Shown here: positions 19,938 through 29,290 of the stretch, piece by piece
Layout: each line of letters opens with the position of its first letter
How positions within the stretch are numbered: position 1 is the first letter of the stretch
Source: Agrococcus sp. Marseille-P2731
GTDB lineage: Bacteria > Actinomycetota > Actinomycetes > Actinomycetales > Microbacteriaceae
DNA length: 64,000 bases
Reading direction: 5' to 3'
Assembly (NCBI RefSeq): GCF_900117395.1
Contig: NZ_FPEG01000001.1
Coordinates: forward strand, 394,192 to 458,191
The notes under the pieces: model-generated
Told to the model about the DNA's origin: nothing
Seen by the model: the letters and a program-made list of their open reading frames with translations, nothing else
Database searches by the model: none
Made by a program: the position numbers and the translations under genes

Positions 19938-21608
19938 TCAGGCGGCGCCGAGCCCCGCGACCTTCGTGATGGCGCTGAGGGGGAGCGTGCGCTCCACGTC
20001 GCGGTTCGCATCCCTCGCGCGCAGCCGGCCGTTCGCCACCGCGAGCGGCACGAGCTCGATGTCGACCGGGTCGGTCGCGGTCGTCACGGTCAGCCGCACC
20101 GGCACGCGGTCGCGGATCGCTCCCTGCAGCTGCCGCTCGAGCCAGGTGCGCTCCTGCTCACCGACCTCGAAGCCGGCATCCCGCAGCCGGGCGACGAGGC
20201 GGTGCCGCTCGCGCACGGGCCGCGGCGCGCGCTCGGCGACGCGCCGCACGAGCTCGCCGGCCGCATCCTCGAGCACTGCCGGGTAGCGCTCCTCGAGCAG
20301 CGCAGCGAGCGCCTCCTCGGCGCTGGTGCGGAACGTGACCCGGTGCGGCCCGGTCTGCAGCGGCCCTGCGCTGATCAGCGCGCGGTCGACCGCGATCGTG
20401 CGGATCAGCTGCTCGTCGTCGCTGCGCGCCTGCGACCGCGCACCGCCCTCCGCCACCGGATCGACCGGCCGCACTCGCAGCGAGCCGAACTTCGCGGCGG
20501 TCGTGCGCACCAGGTAGGTGACCGGCTGGGGCAGGCCCGTGAGCGAGATCTCGTCCAGGAACCGCAGCACCTCGTCGACCTCGTCGCCGGCAGCGAGCCC
20601 CGCCGCGACCGACTGCGCCGAGATGCGCCAGTGCGAGGCGATGCCAGCGCGCTCGATGCGCGCGATGCGCCGCAGTCGCCCCTCGACCGCCGCCTCGAGG
20701 GGGCCGGGCGCGACGGCCGACAGGTCGGGCTGCAGGTAGACGGATGCGGTGGCAGGAGGCACGTGGGCGGCGAGCGCCGCGAGCGCGTCGTCCGGGCGCT
20801 CGCGCAGATCGGCCGCGAGGGCGGTGCGGGCGCCGCGGTCGGCGAGCCCGAGGCGCTCGGCCTGCCGCTGCTGCCGCTCGCGCACGGCCAGCACTGCGGC
20901 ATCGGCGAGCGGGAAGCGCTCGCGCGGGTCGCCGGCGACCGCATCGCCGTCGGGCGTCGCGTCGAGCCAGGCGCTGGCGATCGCGAGCCAGCGCTCCGGC
21001 ACGGGCGCCGCGAGCCAGGCGTCGGCGTCGACGGTGGCGCGCAGGCGCCCGTCGCGCCGATCGATCAGGCCAGCGAGCAGCGCCGGCTCGAGGCGCTCGT
21101 CGAGCTGTGCCGGGTCGGCGTCGACGGCGGCAGCGAGGTCGCGCCCGGTCGCTGCGGGCATCTGCGAGCGGCTGCGCAGCACGATCGGCGCATCGGCGAC
21201 CCGGTGCACGAGCTCTGCCACCTTGATGGTCTCGTCGATCGCGGCCTGCGGCGCCGTGCTGCTCTCGAGCGGGGGCGCTCGGTGCTGCGCGCGCTCCGCC
21301 GCCGCGCTCGCGCTGGGCGAATCGGCGAGCGCGCTGGTCGCGAGCGCCCGCACCTGCGGCAGCGCAGCGCCGTCGACGGCCAGCAGCAGCTGCTCGAGCC
21401 TCGGCGTGGAGCCGCCGTCGCGGAGCGCCGCCAGCTCTGCCGCCGACCGCCATCGGAGCGCCTGCGCGATGGAGGCATCCGCCACCAGGTGCTCGGCGAG
21501 GTCGAACGTGGAGGCGAGCTGCGGCGGCACCTGGCGCTCGACGACGAGCGTGTCGAGCGCGTCGTCCGGCATCGCCTGGATGCGTGCGGCGAGCTCGACG
21601 ACGTTCAT
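19938..21608 (-). CDS. helicase-associated domain protein (XPB partner)
   Basis: A 556-aa protein of the actinobacterial helicase-associated family (helicase C-terminal-like PF13625 type). It opens with NVVELAARIQAMPDDALDTLVV and is rich in Ala/Leu/Arg helices; no Walker motifs are visible, so it is not a helicase itself. It is conserved next to the XPB helicase in Actinobacteria, suggesting a complex or regulatory partner. Its ATG overlaps the upstream gene's stop by 4 nt, and 55 bp separate it from the helicase start. Confidence 0.82.
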   Translation of the reverse strand: MNVVELAARIQAMPDDALDTLVVERQVPPQLASTFDLAEHLVADASIAQALRWRSAAELAALRDGGSTPRLEQLLLAVDGAALPQVRALATSALADSPSASAAAERAQHRAPPLESSTAPQAAIDETIKVAELVHRVADAPIVLRSRSQMPAATGRDLAAAVDADPAQLDERLEPALLAGLIDRRDGRLRATVDADAWLAAPVPERWLAIASAWLDATPDGDAVAGDPRERFPLADAAVLAVRERQQRQAERLGLADRGARTALAADLRERPDDALAALAAHVPPATASVYLQPDLSAVAPGPLEAAVEGRLRRIARIERAGIASHWRISAQSVAAGLAAGDEVDEVLRFLDEISLTGLPQPVTYLVRTTAAKFGSLRVRPVDPVAEGGARSQARSDDEQLIRTIAVDRALISAGPLQTGPHRVTFRTSAEEALAALLEERYPAVLEDAAGELVRRVAERAPRPVRERHRLVARLRDAGFEVGEQERTWLERQLQGAIRDRVPVRLTVTTATDPVDIELVPLAVANGRLRARDANRDVERTLPLSAITKVAGLGAA

Positions 21609-21919
21609 CGGCGGTCGCGCGACTTGCCGCGGACGCTCGAGATGACGAGGACCACGACGCAGACGATCATGAGCGGCAGGGAGACGAGCGGCAGCCAGAA
21701 CGCGTACTGCCAGACGATGCCGTCGAAGAACGCGTTGCCTTGCTGGAAGGCGATGCGGAGGAGGGATGCCGCGAAGCCCAGCACCGCGATGCCCGCGAAG
21801 ACCACGACCAGGACGGCGAGGATGCGCTCGAACGCGTCGCGCTTCGAGCGCGGCTCGGGCGCGGTCTGCGTCGCGCGCTTCTTGGGGCGCTGCGTCGGGT
21901 TGGTGCTGGCCTTCGGCAT
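21605..21919 (-). CDS. small two-helix membrane protein, unknown
   Basis: A 104-aa protein with a basic Pro/Lys/Arg-rich N-terminus (about 1-30) and two long hydrophobic helices (about 32-54 and 68-95), then a basic tail. No family name is assigned. TATCCT (RC of 21926-21931) lies 6 nt before the ATG, giving a leaderless start, and the end overlaps the next gene by 4 nt. It is probably the first gene of the operon with the helicase-associated gene. Confidence 0.75.
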   Translation of the reverse strand: MPKASTNPTQRPKKRATQTAPEPRSKRDAFERILAVLVVVFAGIAVLGFAASLLRIAFQQGNAFFDGIVWQYAFWLPLVSLPLMIVCVVVLVISSVRGKSRDRR

Positions 21920-22013
21920 CCGGCCAGGATATCGCGGCGAACGGCTCAGCCGGTGCCCACTACCCTGGGGCGAGCGGCAGGTCGCCGCGCGTGAGCTGCA
22001 GCAGGAGGGTGCC

Positions 22014-22388
22014 ATGCCGACGGGCAGGGTGAAGTTCTTCGACGAGGCCAAGGGCTTCGGTTTCATCGCCGGTGATGACGGCGGTGAGGTGTTCCTCCAC
22101 GCCTCCGCGGTGCCAGAGGGCGTCGTGATCAAGCCCGGCGCCAAGGTCGACTACGGGGTCGCCGAGGGGCGGCGCGGGCCCCAGGCGCTGTCGGTGCGCG
22201 TCGTCGGTCCGACCGCGGTGAAGGCCGCGCGCCGCGACACCGAGGACATGGCGATCATCGTCGAGGACCTCGTGCGCCTGCTCGACACCATCGGCAACGA
22301 CCTGCGACGGGGCCGCTACCCGAGCGCTGCGCACGGCTCGACGGTCGCGCAGATGCTGCGGAGGGTCGCCGATGACCTCGATGCCTGA
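22014..22388 (+). CDS. cold-shock-domain protein with C-terminal extension
   Basis: A 124-aa protein. The cold-shock domain (1-63) keeps RNP1 KGFGFI and RNP2 VFLHAS, so nucleic-acid binding is likely. Residues 64-124 (VKAARRDTEDMAIIVEDLVRLLDTI...) form a helical extension absent from ordinary 67-aa Csp proteins. Promoter TACCCT (21961-21966), a short leader, and AGGAGG before the ATG. It overlaps the DUF3027 gene by 17 nt. Confidence 0.9.
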   Translation: MPTGRVKFFDEAKGFGFIAGDDGGEVFLHASAVPEGVVIKPGAKVDYGVAEGRRGPQALSVRVVGPTAVKAARRDTEDMAIIVEDLVRLLDTIGNDLRRGRYPSAAHGSTVAQMLRRVADDLDA

Positions 22389-23043
22389 GAGCCAGCACGA
22401 GATCCCGGAGCCCGAGGCCGGCGAGGGCGAGGTGCCCGAGCCGGCATCCGGGCCGCCGGTCACCGCCGAGCCGATGACCGCCGAGCCGGAGACCGCGCAG
22501 TCGGGAACCGCCGAGTCGGAGGCCGCCGAGCACGAGACTGCGGAGACCGCGGAGATCGCGACGGCCGACCGCGAGGCTCCCGTGCCGACGACCCCCACCA
22601 TGCAGGAGCTCGAGCTGGCGCTCGCAGCGCTCGACGAGATCGCGCCCTCCGGGGCGGTCGGCGAGGTGCAGGATGCCCTGGCCACGGGCGGCGCGCACGG
22701 ACAGGCGCAGGTGGTGGCGATCCGTCACGCCTCGCAGCTCGCCGGCTACCCGGACTGGTCGTGGACCGTACTGCTCTCGCGCGGGCTCGAGGGCGGCCCG
22801 ACCGTGCTCGAGGTGGCGCTGCTGCCCGGTGAGACCTCGCTGCTGGCGCCCGCATGGGTGCCGTGGTCGGAGCGCCTCGCCGACTACCTCGCGGCGAAGG
22901 ACGCCGGCCTCGAGGGCGACGATGTCGACGACGACGAGGAGCTCGACTCGGATCTCGAGGCCGACCTCGAGGACGACTTCGACGACGACTTCGACGTCGA
23001 GGACGCCGACACCGACGACGACGCCGACGCCGACCGCGACTGA
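22372..23043 (+). CDS. DUF3027 protein
   Basis: A 223-aa acidic protein. The N-terminal 70 residues are low-complexity with imperfect TAEPETA-like repeats. The conserved DUF3027 core (about 76-178) includes HASQLAGYPDWSWTVLLSR and LLAPAWVPWSERLADYL. The C-terminal 40 residues are almost all Asp/Glu. Function unknown; the gene regularly accompanies the cold-shock-like gene. Either ATG 22372 or ATG 22381 could be used. Confidence 0.85.
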   Translation: MTSMPESQHEIPEPEAGEGEVPEPASGPPVTAEPMTAEPETAQSGTAESEAAEHETAETAEIATADREAPVPTTPTMQELELALAALDEIAPSGAVGEVQDALATGGAHGQAQVVAIRHASQLAGYPDWSWTVLLSRGLEGGPTVLEVALLPGETSLLAPAWVPWSERLADYLAAKDAGLEGDDVDDDEELDSDLEADLEDDFDDDFDVEDADTDDDADADRD

Positions 23044-23052
23044 CCCCCGCAG

Positions 23053-23115
23053 CTCAACCGGCCAGCTGGTCGCGGATCGCGCGACGCGCGTCGGCTGTCC
23101 AGCTGCCCGGTTGAG
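23053..23115. repeat. long palindromic repeat acting as bidirectional terminator
   Basis: A 17-bp inverted repeat with one mismatch (23053-23069 with 23099-23115) whose outer arms read CTCAACCGG. It lies between the convergent DUF3027 and serC genes. The same CTCAACCGG/CCGGTTGAG arms flank the elements at 47578-47795, so it belongs to a dispersed family. Confidence 0.7.
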
Positions 23116-23121
23116 GAGTGC

Positions 23122-24246
<1,125 letters not shown>

Positions 24247-24333
24247 CTAGGAGCGCGGGCCAATAAGGTGGAGCCACAGTCGGGCGGGTGCCCGGCCGGC
24301 TCACGCCGGTGCGCGCAGGAGAAGGGGGTGCGG

Positions 24334-25005
24334 ATGACCGATCTCGTCGACACGACCGAGATGTACCTCCGCACGATCCTCGACCTCGAAGAGGAGGGCA
24401 TCACGCCTCTGCGGGCCCGCATCTCGGAGCGGCTGCACCACTCAGGCCCGACGGTGTCGCAGACGGTCGCCCGCATGGAGCGCGACGGCCTCGTCGTCGT
24501 CGCGCCCGACCGCCACCTCGAGCTCACCGAGGAGGGCAGGGTCCTGGCGACCCGCGTGCTGCGCAAGCATCGCCTCGCCGAGCGGCTCCTGACCGACGTG
24601 ATCGGGCTCGACTGGAGCCTCGCCCACGACGAGGCCTGCCGCTGGGAGCACGTGATGAGCGAGCAGGTCGAGCGACGGCTGCTCACGCTGCTCGGCAACC
24701 CCACGGAGTCGCCCTACGGCACGCCCATCCCGGGCCTCGCCGAGCTCGGCCTCGACTCCGCAGAGGCCTTCCTGCACGGCGTCGTGCCAGCGACGTATGT
24801 GCGAGGCACGCGGGTCGTGCGCAGGCTCGGGGAGCCGATCCAAGGCGACATCGAAGGGCTCTCGGAGCTCCAGGCCGCGGGTGTGCTGCCGGGCGCGGTC
24901 GTCGAGGTGAGCGAGGCCGGGACGCGCATCCGGCTCGCCGTCGTCGGCGGCGCAGCGATCGATCTGCCCGCGGAGCTCGCGCAGCACGTCTACCTCGACG
25001 CCTGA
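24334..25005 (+). CDS. ideR: iron-dependent regulator, IdeR/DtxR family
   Basis: A 223-aa metal-activated repressor. The winged helix (LRARISERLHHSGPTVSQTVARMERDGLV) and metal ligands match IdeR numbering: Met10, Cys102, Glu105, His106 for one site and His79, Glu83, His98 for the other. A C-terminal SH3-like domain (about 145-223) is present. Cys at 102 marks the DtxR/IdeR iron class rather than manganese MntR. -10 TAAGGT (24264-24269), AGGAG before the ATG. It should sense Fe(II) and control iron uptake and storage genes; no IdeR box was seen in the window. Confidence 0.95.
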   Translation: MTDLVDTTEMYLRTILDLEEEGITPLRARISERLHHSGPTVSQTVARMERDGLVVVAPDRHLELTEEGRVLATRVLRKHRLAERLLTDVIGLDWSLAHDEACRWEHVMSEQVERRLLTLLGNPTESPYGTPIPGLAELGLDSAEAFLHGVVPATYVRGTRVVRRLGEPIQGDIEGLSELQAAGVLPGAVVEVSEAGTRIRLAVVGGAAIDLPAELAQHVYLDA

Positions 25006-25014
25006 GCAAGCCCC

Positions 25015-25035
25015 GCCGCGCTGGCCGAGCGCGGC
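25015..25035 (+). terminator. hairpin after ideR
   Basis: GCCGCGCT-GGCCG-AGCGCGGC, an 8-bp stem starting 10 nt after the ideR stop. No T-tract. Confidence 0.5.
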
Positions 25036-25104
25036 CTCGGCGGCTCCTGCGTCCAGGGTCCGTCCAGGTCGCGTGCAGGCTCGCCGATACCCTGCGGTGC
25101 GATT

Positions 25105-25133
25105 GTGACGAATTGGTAACGGTCGGGTACTGT
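25105..25133 (+). promoter_or_regulatory. direct-repeat box and -10 of first NlpC/P60 gene
   Basis: GTGACG (25105-25110) and GTAACG (25116-25121) are direct repeats 11 bp apart, followed by the -10 TACTGT (25128-25133). Placement in the -35 region suggests an OmpR-type activator. The transcript start would be near 25140. The leader contains a hairpin (stem 25145-25152 with 25159-25166). Confidence 0.65.
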
Positions 25134-25200
25134 CACGAGGTCAGCCCCGCACATCGCGGTGCGGGGGCCTGAAGGAAAGTCCTGGGGGAACACCGACTTC

Positions 25201-26001
25201 ATGAAGCACCACACCACGGCCGTCGCCGTCTCGCCGAGCCCCGCTCGCAGCGCGACCGGGTCCCTGCGTCGCGGCGCCAAGAGCGTCGGCGTCGTCACCA
25301 TCGCCGCAGCCCTCGTCGGCGCGCTCTCGCTGCCGGCCGCCGCGTTCACGCAGCAGGGTCCGGAGTTCACGCAGGACGAGCTCGCGAGCATCGTCGCCGA
25401 GAACTCGCAGACCGTGACGGTCGAAGCCGATGCGCGCATCGACGCCGTCGCCCGCGACGGCATCTCCGGCACCACCGCTGCCGAGCTCGAGGAGCTCCGT
25501 GCCGCAGCCGCCGAGGCGGAGGAGGCCCGTCAGGCCGAGCTCGCCGAGGCGCGCGAGGCGGCAGCGGCGAACGCCGAGGCGAGCGCACCCGGGACGGCCG
25601 CGGCGGCCGGCACGAGCGCTGCCCCCGCAGCGGCCGCCGTCAACATCCCCGCCAACAGCGGCATCGCCGGCATCGCCCAGTCGCAGCTCGGCGCGCCCTA
25701 TGTCTGGGGCGGCTCGAGCCCGTCGACCGGCTTCGACTGCTCGGGCTTCACCGCCTGGGTCTTCGGCCAGGCCGGCCACTACCTCCCGCACTCGTCGGGC
25801 GCCCAGGCGGGCTACGGCACGCCAGTGCCCGCCTCGCAGGTCGCCTCGGGCGATCTGCTGGTCTGGAACGGTCACGTGGCCGTGCACGCTGGCAACGGCC
25901 AGATCATCCACGCCGCCACCAGCGGCAAGCCCGTCAAGTACTCGAGCTACTCGGCGATGGTCGCCGCGTTCGGCACCCCTGAGGTTCGCCGCTTCGGCTG
26001 A
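25201..26001 (+). CDS. secreted NlpC/P60 peptidoglycan hydrolase
   Basis: A 266-aa exported cell-wall endopeptidase. Signal peptide (basic start, hydrophobic about 29-47, AAAF cleavage region), an Ala/Glu helical linker (about 90-150), then the NlpC/P60 domain with catalytic Cys180 in FDCSGF, His225 in NGHVAVHAG and His237 in QIIHA. It probably cleaves stem peptides during growth or division. ATG 25201 is chosen over an upstream in-frame start because a normal signal peptide begins there. The promoter box resembles that of the next gene. Confidence 0.93.
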   Translation: MKHHTTAVAVSPSPARSATGSLRRGAKSVGVVTIAAALVGALSLPAAAFTQQGPEFTQDELASIVAENSQTVTVEADARIDAVARDGISGTTAAELEELRAAAAEAEEARQAELAEAREAAAANAEASAPGTAAAAGTSAAPAAAAVNIPANSGIAGIAQSQLGAPYVWGGSSPSTGFDCSGFTAWVFGQAGHYLPHSSGAQAGYGTPVPASQVASGDLLVWNGHVAVHAGNGQIIHAATSGKPVKYSSYSAMVAAFGTPEVRRFG

Positions 26002-26014
26002 TCCTCTGAACTTG

Positions 26015-26042
26015 GTGACAAACCGATAACGATTTGATAACG
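26015..26042 (+). promoter_or_regulatory. triple 11-bp-periodic direct repeat before second NlpC/P60 gene
   Basis: GTGACA (26015), ATAACG (26026) and ATAACG (26037) are spaced exactly 11 bp and related to the GTGACG/GTAACG pair at 25105. The last repeat overlaps a possible -10 TAACGT (26038-26043). A leader hairpin (26048-26054 with 26067-26073) follows. Confidence 0.65.
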
Positions 26043-26102
26043 TAGGCCGATGTGCCGCCCCGGCGACACATCGACGCAACACAAGTTTTGGAGCATCTAC
26101 CT

Positions 26103-26912
26103 GTGACGACTTCCCCCGAGATGACCGGCAACGAGCCCGGCGCGAAGCGCTTCACCCGCGCCTCCGTCGTGCGCAACGCCCGTCGGGTCGGCGTGATCGC
26201 CGTCGCCGCGGCGCTCGCGACCCCCCTGGCCCTGCCCGCCTTCGCCAACTCGTCGGGCGCCGACTCGCAGGAGTCGCTCTCGGCCCTCGTGGCTCGCGAC
26301 GCGCAGCAGGTCTCCGGTGTGGTGACCGCGGGCGAGAGCGGCCTCAGCGCCGACCGCCTCGACGTGCAGGCCACGACGCCCGAGGAGCTCGAGCAGATCC
26401 TCGCCGAGCTCGAGGCCGCAGCCGCTGAGGAGCGCGCTGAGCAGCAGGCCGAGGCTGAGGCCGCTGCCGCGGCCGCTGCGAACAGCGGCTCGTCGTCGTC
26501 CTCGTCTTCTTCTTCTTCCTCCTCCTCCTCCTCCTCGGCAGCGTCGTCGTCGTCGGCCTCCGCGTCGTCCGCGGGCTCCGCCGGTGTCTCCGGCAGCGCC
26601 GTCGCCAACGCCGCGCTCGCGCAGATCGGCGTCGCGCAGGACTGCACCGCCCTCGTGCGCCGCTCGATCGCCGCGGTCGGCCTCGGCTACTCGGGGATGG
26701 GCAACCTCTTCAACCTCGGCCCGACCATCTCGATGGCACAGGCCTCGCCCGGCGACATCATCTACTACGCCAACGGCGGCACCGGCAGCGCCCACGTCGC
26801 GATCTACATCGGCGGCGGCCGTGCGGTGCACGGCGGCTGGTCCGGCTACAACACCGTGGTCGCGGGCGTCAACATCGGCGGCTCGGCTCCGGTCTTCATC
26901 GACATCACGTGA
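26103..26912 (+). CDS. secreted NlpC/P60-type hydrolase with poly-Ser linker
   Basis: A 269-aa exported protein: signal peptide (hydrophobic about 29-48, ending PAFA), helical Ala/Glu region (92-126), a linker with 16 consecutive serines (codons 26490-26537), and a compact CHAP/NlpC-like domain with Cys181 in AQDCTALVRRS, His in SAHVAIYIG and AVHGG. GTG 26103 follows TGGAG; an upstream in-frame start at 26052 lies inside the leader hairpin and is rejected. It shares promoter repeats with the neighbour, so the two are probably co-regulated. Confidence 0.9.
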   Translation: MTTSPEMTGNEPGAKRFTRASVVRNARRVGVIAVAAALATPLALPAFANSSGADSQESLSALVARDAQQVSGVVTAGESGLSADRLDVQATTPEELEQILAELEAAAAEERAEQQAEAEAAAAAAANSGSSSSSSSSSSSSSSSSAASSSSASASSAGSAGVSGSAVANAALAQIGVAQDCTALVRRSIAAVGLGYSGMGNLFNLGPTISMAQASPGDIIYYANGGTGSAHVAIYIGGGRAVHGGWSGYNTVVAGVNIGGSAPVFIDIT

Positions 26913-26934
26913 TCTGAGCCCCCGCGGCTCGATC

Positions 26935-26980
26935 GACGCGAAGCGCCCGTCCTCCTCGCGAGGGCGGGCGCTTCCGCGTC
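26935..26980 (+). terminator. hairpin terminator after NlpC/P60 gene
   Basis: Stem 26941-26953 with 26961-26973 (one G-T pair), extended by GACGCG/CGCGTC with a one-base bulge; loop of 7 nt. Confidence 0.75.
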
Positions 26981-27007
26981 TGGTGCGCGTTAGACTCGTG
27001 GAGCCTG

Positions 27008-27079
27008 GCCTCTGTAGCTCAATGGAAGAGCATCTCCGTCCTAAGGAGCTGGTTGGGGGTTCGAGTCCCTCCAGGGGCA
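27008..27079 (+). tRNA. tRNA-Arg (anticodon CCT)
   Basis: Acceptor GCCTCTG/CAGGGGC, D-stem GCTC/GAGC, anticodon loop GTCCTAA giving CCT, T-arm GGGGG-TTCGAGT-CCCTC with imperfect pairing, discriminator A. -10 TAGACT at 26991-26996. CCA is not fully encoded. Confidence 0.93.
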
Positions 27080-27119
27080 CCGATGCGTCGTCACGGCGCA
27101 GCTCGCCCGACCGTGCCGC

Positions 27120-27461
27120 TCACGACTCGGCGTCGTACATGAACTCCTGCACCTGCTGCGGGCAGCGGCATCCCTCTGCCACCTTGGCCGCCCACGTGAG
27201 CGCGTCCTCGCGCGTCGCCGCCTCGATCACGAGGAAGCCGCCCGCGAGGCTCGAGGTCTCGGCATGGCCACCGTCCGTCACCGTGCCGTCGCCCGCGACC
27301 CGCACGGGCGCGACCGCCTCATCGATGCCGCCGCCGAAGACGTAGACCCCCGCCGCCTTCAGCTCGCGGATCACCGCGTGCGAGGCCTCGGACACCGCCG
27401 GCAGCTCTTCGGGGGTGACCTGCATGGCGCTCGGCGGGAACGTGATCAGGAACTTCGTCAT
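27120..27461 (-). CDS. YciI-like (YCII/DGPF) protein
   Basis: A 113-aa ferredoxin-like-fold protein opening MTKFLITFPPSA and containing GVYVFGGGID and GGFLVIEAATREDALTWA, typical of the actinobacterial YCII-related family. Such proteins are often fused to or paired with ECF sigma factors; none is next to it here. Catalytic role unknown. A GGAGAG Shine-Dalgarno precedes the ATG. Confidence 0.85.
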   Translation of the reverse strand: MTKFLITFPPSAMQVTPEELPAVSEASHAVIRELKAAGVYVFGGGIDEAVAPVRVAGDGTVTDGGHAETSSLAGGFLVIEAATREDALTWAAKVAEGCRCPQQVQEFMYDAES

Positions 27462-27577
27462 GGTGCTCTCCTCGTCCTGCCGCGCATCCGCTCGGCGCCG
27501 GCGTCGTCCAGCGCGCCGCGTCGCGAGCTCGCGACGATCCTCCTCCCGAAGCGCCTCGAGCGGAATAGGCTCCTGCC

Positions 27578-27868
27578 ATGTCCTTCCAGGCGTACCTCGA
27601 CGCGATCGAGACGAAGACCGGCAAGACCCCCCGCGAGCTGATCGACGAGGCGCAGCAGCGCGGCCTGGACGACGAGAAGGTGAAGGCCGGCGAGATCCTG
27701 GCGTGGCTGCAGGCCGACTACGGGCTCGGCCGCGGGCACGGCATGGCGCTCGTCCACGTCATCAAGAAGGGTCCGCAGATCGCCGCGAAGCACGTCGGCT
27801 CGGCCGGCTCGCACGGTGACGCGAGCGACACGCTCTGGCTCGACGGACAGGCCACGAAGCCCGTCTGA
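27578..27868 (+). CDS. DUF4287 protein
   Basis: A 96-aa cytoplasmic protein. MSFQAYLDAIETKTGKTPRELI and KAGEILAWLQADYGLGRGHGMALVHVIKKG are the conserved DUF4287 signature. Function unknown. TAGGCT (27566-27571) ends 6 nt before the ATG, indicating leaderless expression. Confidence 0.88.
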   Translation: MSFQAYLDAIETKTGKTPRELIDEAQQRGLDDEKVKAGEILAWLQADYGLGRGHGMALVHVIKKGPQIAAKHVGSAGSHGDASDTLWLDGQATKPV

Positions 27869-28011
27869 TCCGGCAACGCTCGGCGCGGAAGCACCAGCGC
27901 CGGCCGCGCCGGTACCATCGAGGGCGGTGCCGTGCCCTGGTGCGCGAGCCACCGCATCCGCCCCCGACGTTCACGAGCGAACGAGCGTCGCCATGATGAG
28001 AGAGCGAGCGC

Positions 28012-29073
28012 ATGAGCACCTCCCGTGAGCCGAAGCCCGCCAAGGCGACCGACGGGGCCGCGTGGGATGCGCAGGTGCTCGAGGGGCAACCGCGCGCGCA
28101 CTACATGCAGTCGGATGCGTGGGCCAGGACCCGTGAGGCGAGCCCCTGGAGGGCGCTGCGCGACACCGTCACCGTGCCGACGACCGGCGGTGGGACGCGC
28201 GAGCTGCCGATCCAGCTCTTCGAGCGCTCGGCGCCGCTCGCCGGCCGCATCCTCTTCCTGCCGCGGGTGGCAGGCATCGACCCCTCCGCCGTCGACGCGA
28301 TCACCGCGCACGCGAAGGCCTACCCGAAGCGCTGGTTCGGGCTCAAGATGGAGACCTTCCAGACGGAGGATCCTGAGCTGATCGCGGCGTTCGAGCGCAA
28401 CGGCTGGGTGCGCGCCGCATCGAGCCAGTACCAGCACGCGGTCGCCGTCGACCTGACGGGCAGCCTCGACGAGGTGGCCGCTCGATTCAAGAAGCGCGCG
28501 CGCAACTCCTACCGCGCGGCGGAGAACAAGTTCGGCGTCACGGTCACGAAGGTCGAGATGACTCCCGAGAACGAGGCGGAGATGCACCGCCTGATCGGCG
28601 AGACGAAGGTGCGCTCCGGCGGCTACTTCCGGCACCCGGAGTACTTCCAGCGCATCTGGGACGTCTACAAGACCGTCGGCCAGGGGCACTTCTACGTCGC
28701 GCACTACGAGGGCGAGGTGCAGTCGATGGCGTTCGTGATGCGCTTCGGCGACACCGCCTGGTACAAGGATGCGGGCTCGATCCGCGAGAACGCGAAGATC
28801 TTCGCGCCCTACCTCATGCAGTGGAAGATCATGCAGGATCTGCAGAGCCAAGGCGTCACGATGTACGAGCTCGCGAACATCCCCGACCCGGCCGAGTGGG
28901 AGACGAGCGACATCCGCGGGCTCTACACGTTCAAGACCGCGTGGGCGCCGGAGCCGGTCAAGTACATGCCGACCTTCGAGCTGCCGCTGACCGGCCGCTA
29001 CGCGCTCTGGCAGAAGGCGGGCCGCTGGCTGCGCGCCGTCTACACGCGGCGCACTGGCGACGCCTGGTTCTGA
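28012..29073 (+). CDS. FemA/FemB-family peptidoglycan bridge aminoacyltransferase
   Basis: A 353-aa FemAB-type enzyme that would use aminoacyl-tRNA to add amino acids to the lipid II stem peptide. Two GNAT-like subdomains are visible; RFKKRARNSYRAAENKFGVTV is the typical FemAB loop, and WYKDAGS and LYTFKTAWAPEPVKYMPTFELPL lie in the second half. The coiled-coil arm of staphylococcal FemA is absent. A -10 TACCAT (27913-27918) gives a leader of about 90 nt. It fits with the two wall hydrolases upstream, but no co-transcription is shown. Confidence 0.9.
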   Translation: MSTSREPKPAKATDGAAWDAQVLEGQPRAHYMQSDAWARTREASPWRALRDTVTVPTTGGGTRELPIQLFERSAPLAGRILFLPRVAGIDPSAVDAITAHAKAYPKRWFGLKMETFQTEDPELIAAFERNGWVRAASSQYQHAVAVDLTGSLDEVAARFKKRARNSYRAAENKFGVTVTKVEMTPENEAEMHRLIGETKVRSGGYFRHPEYFQRIWDVYKTVGQGHFYVAHYEGEVQSMAFVMRFGDTAWYKDAGSIRENAKIFAPYLMQWKIMQDLQSQGVTMYELANIPDPAEWETSDIRGLYTFKTAWAPEPVKYMPTFELPLTGRYALWQKAGRWLRAVYTRRTGDAWF

Positions 29074-29117
29074 GTCGCCTGCTCCGCTCTCGCGCCGCGG
29101 CCCGGAAGATGCAGGCG

Positions 29118-29160
29118 TGAGCGCGCCTCCGGCTGGATAGTCCACGCGGGGGCGCGCTCA
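29118..29160 (+). terminator. hairpin after FemAB gene
   Basis: 13-bp stem TGAGCGCGCCTCC (29118-29130) pairing with 29148-29160 (one T-G), loop 17 nt. The rest of the gap up to 29290 has a 12-bp direct repeat (GTGGTGTCACGG at 29213 and 29245) and no gene. Confidence 0.6.
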
Positions 29161-29290
29161 GGGCGAGATCCTCCGGGGCGCGGCGAGCAGGGCGAAGATC
29201 TGGTGGTGTCACGGATGCAGATCCGCGAGATTCTGCGGGTTCCCGTGGTGTCACGGGGCCGGGTCGCCGTGCGGTGACTATCCTCGCGGT

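Noticed and set aside
25134..25200. c-di-AMP (ydaO-type) riboswitch before the NlpC/P60 gene
   Set aside because: Such riboswitches precede wall hydrolases in other actinobacteria, but the leader is only about 60 nt and just one simple hairpin is seen.
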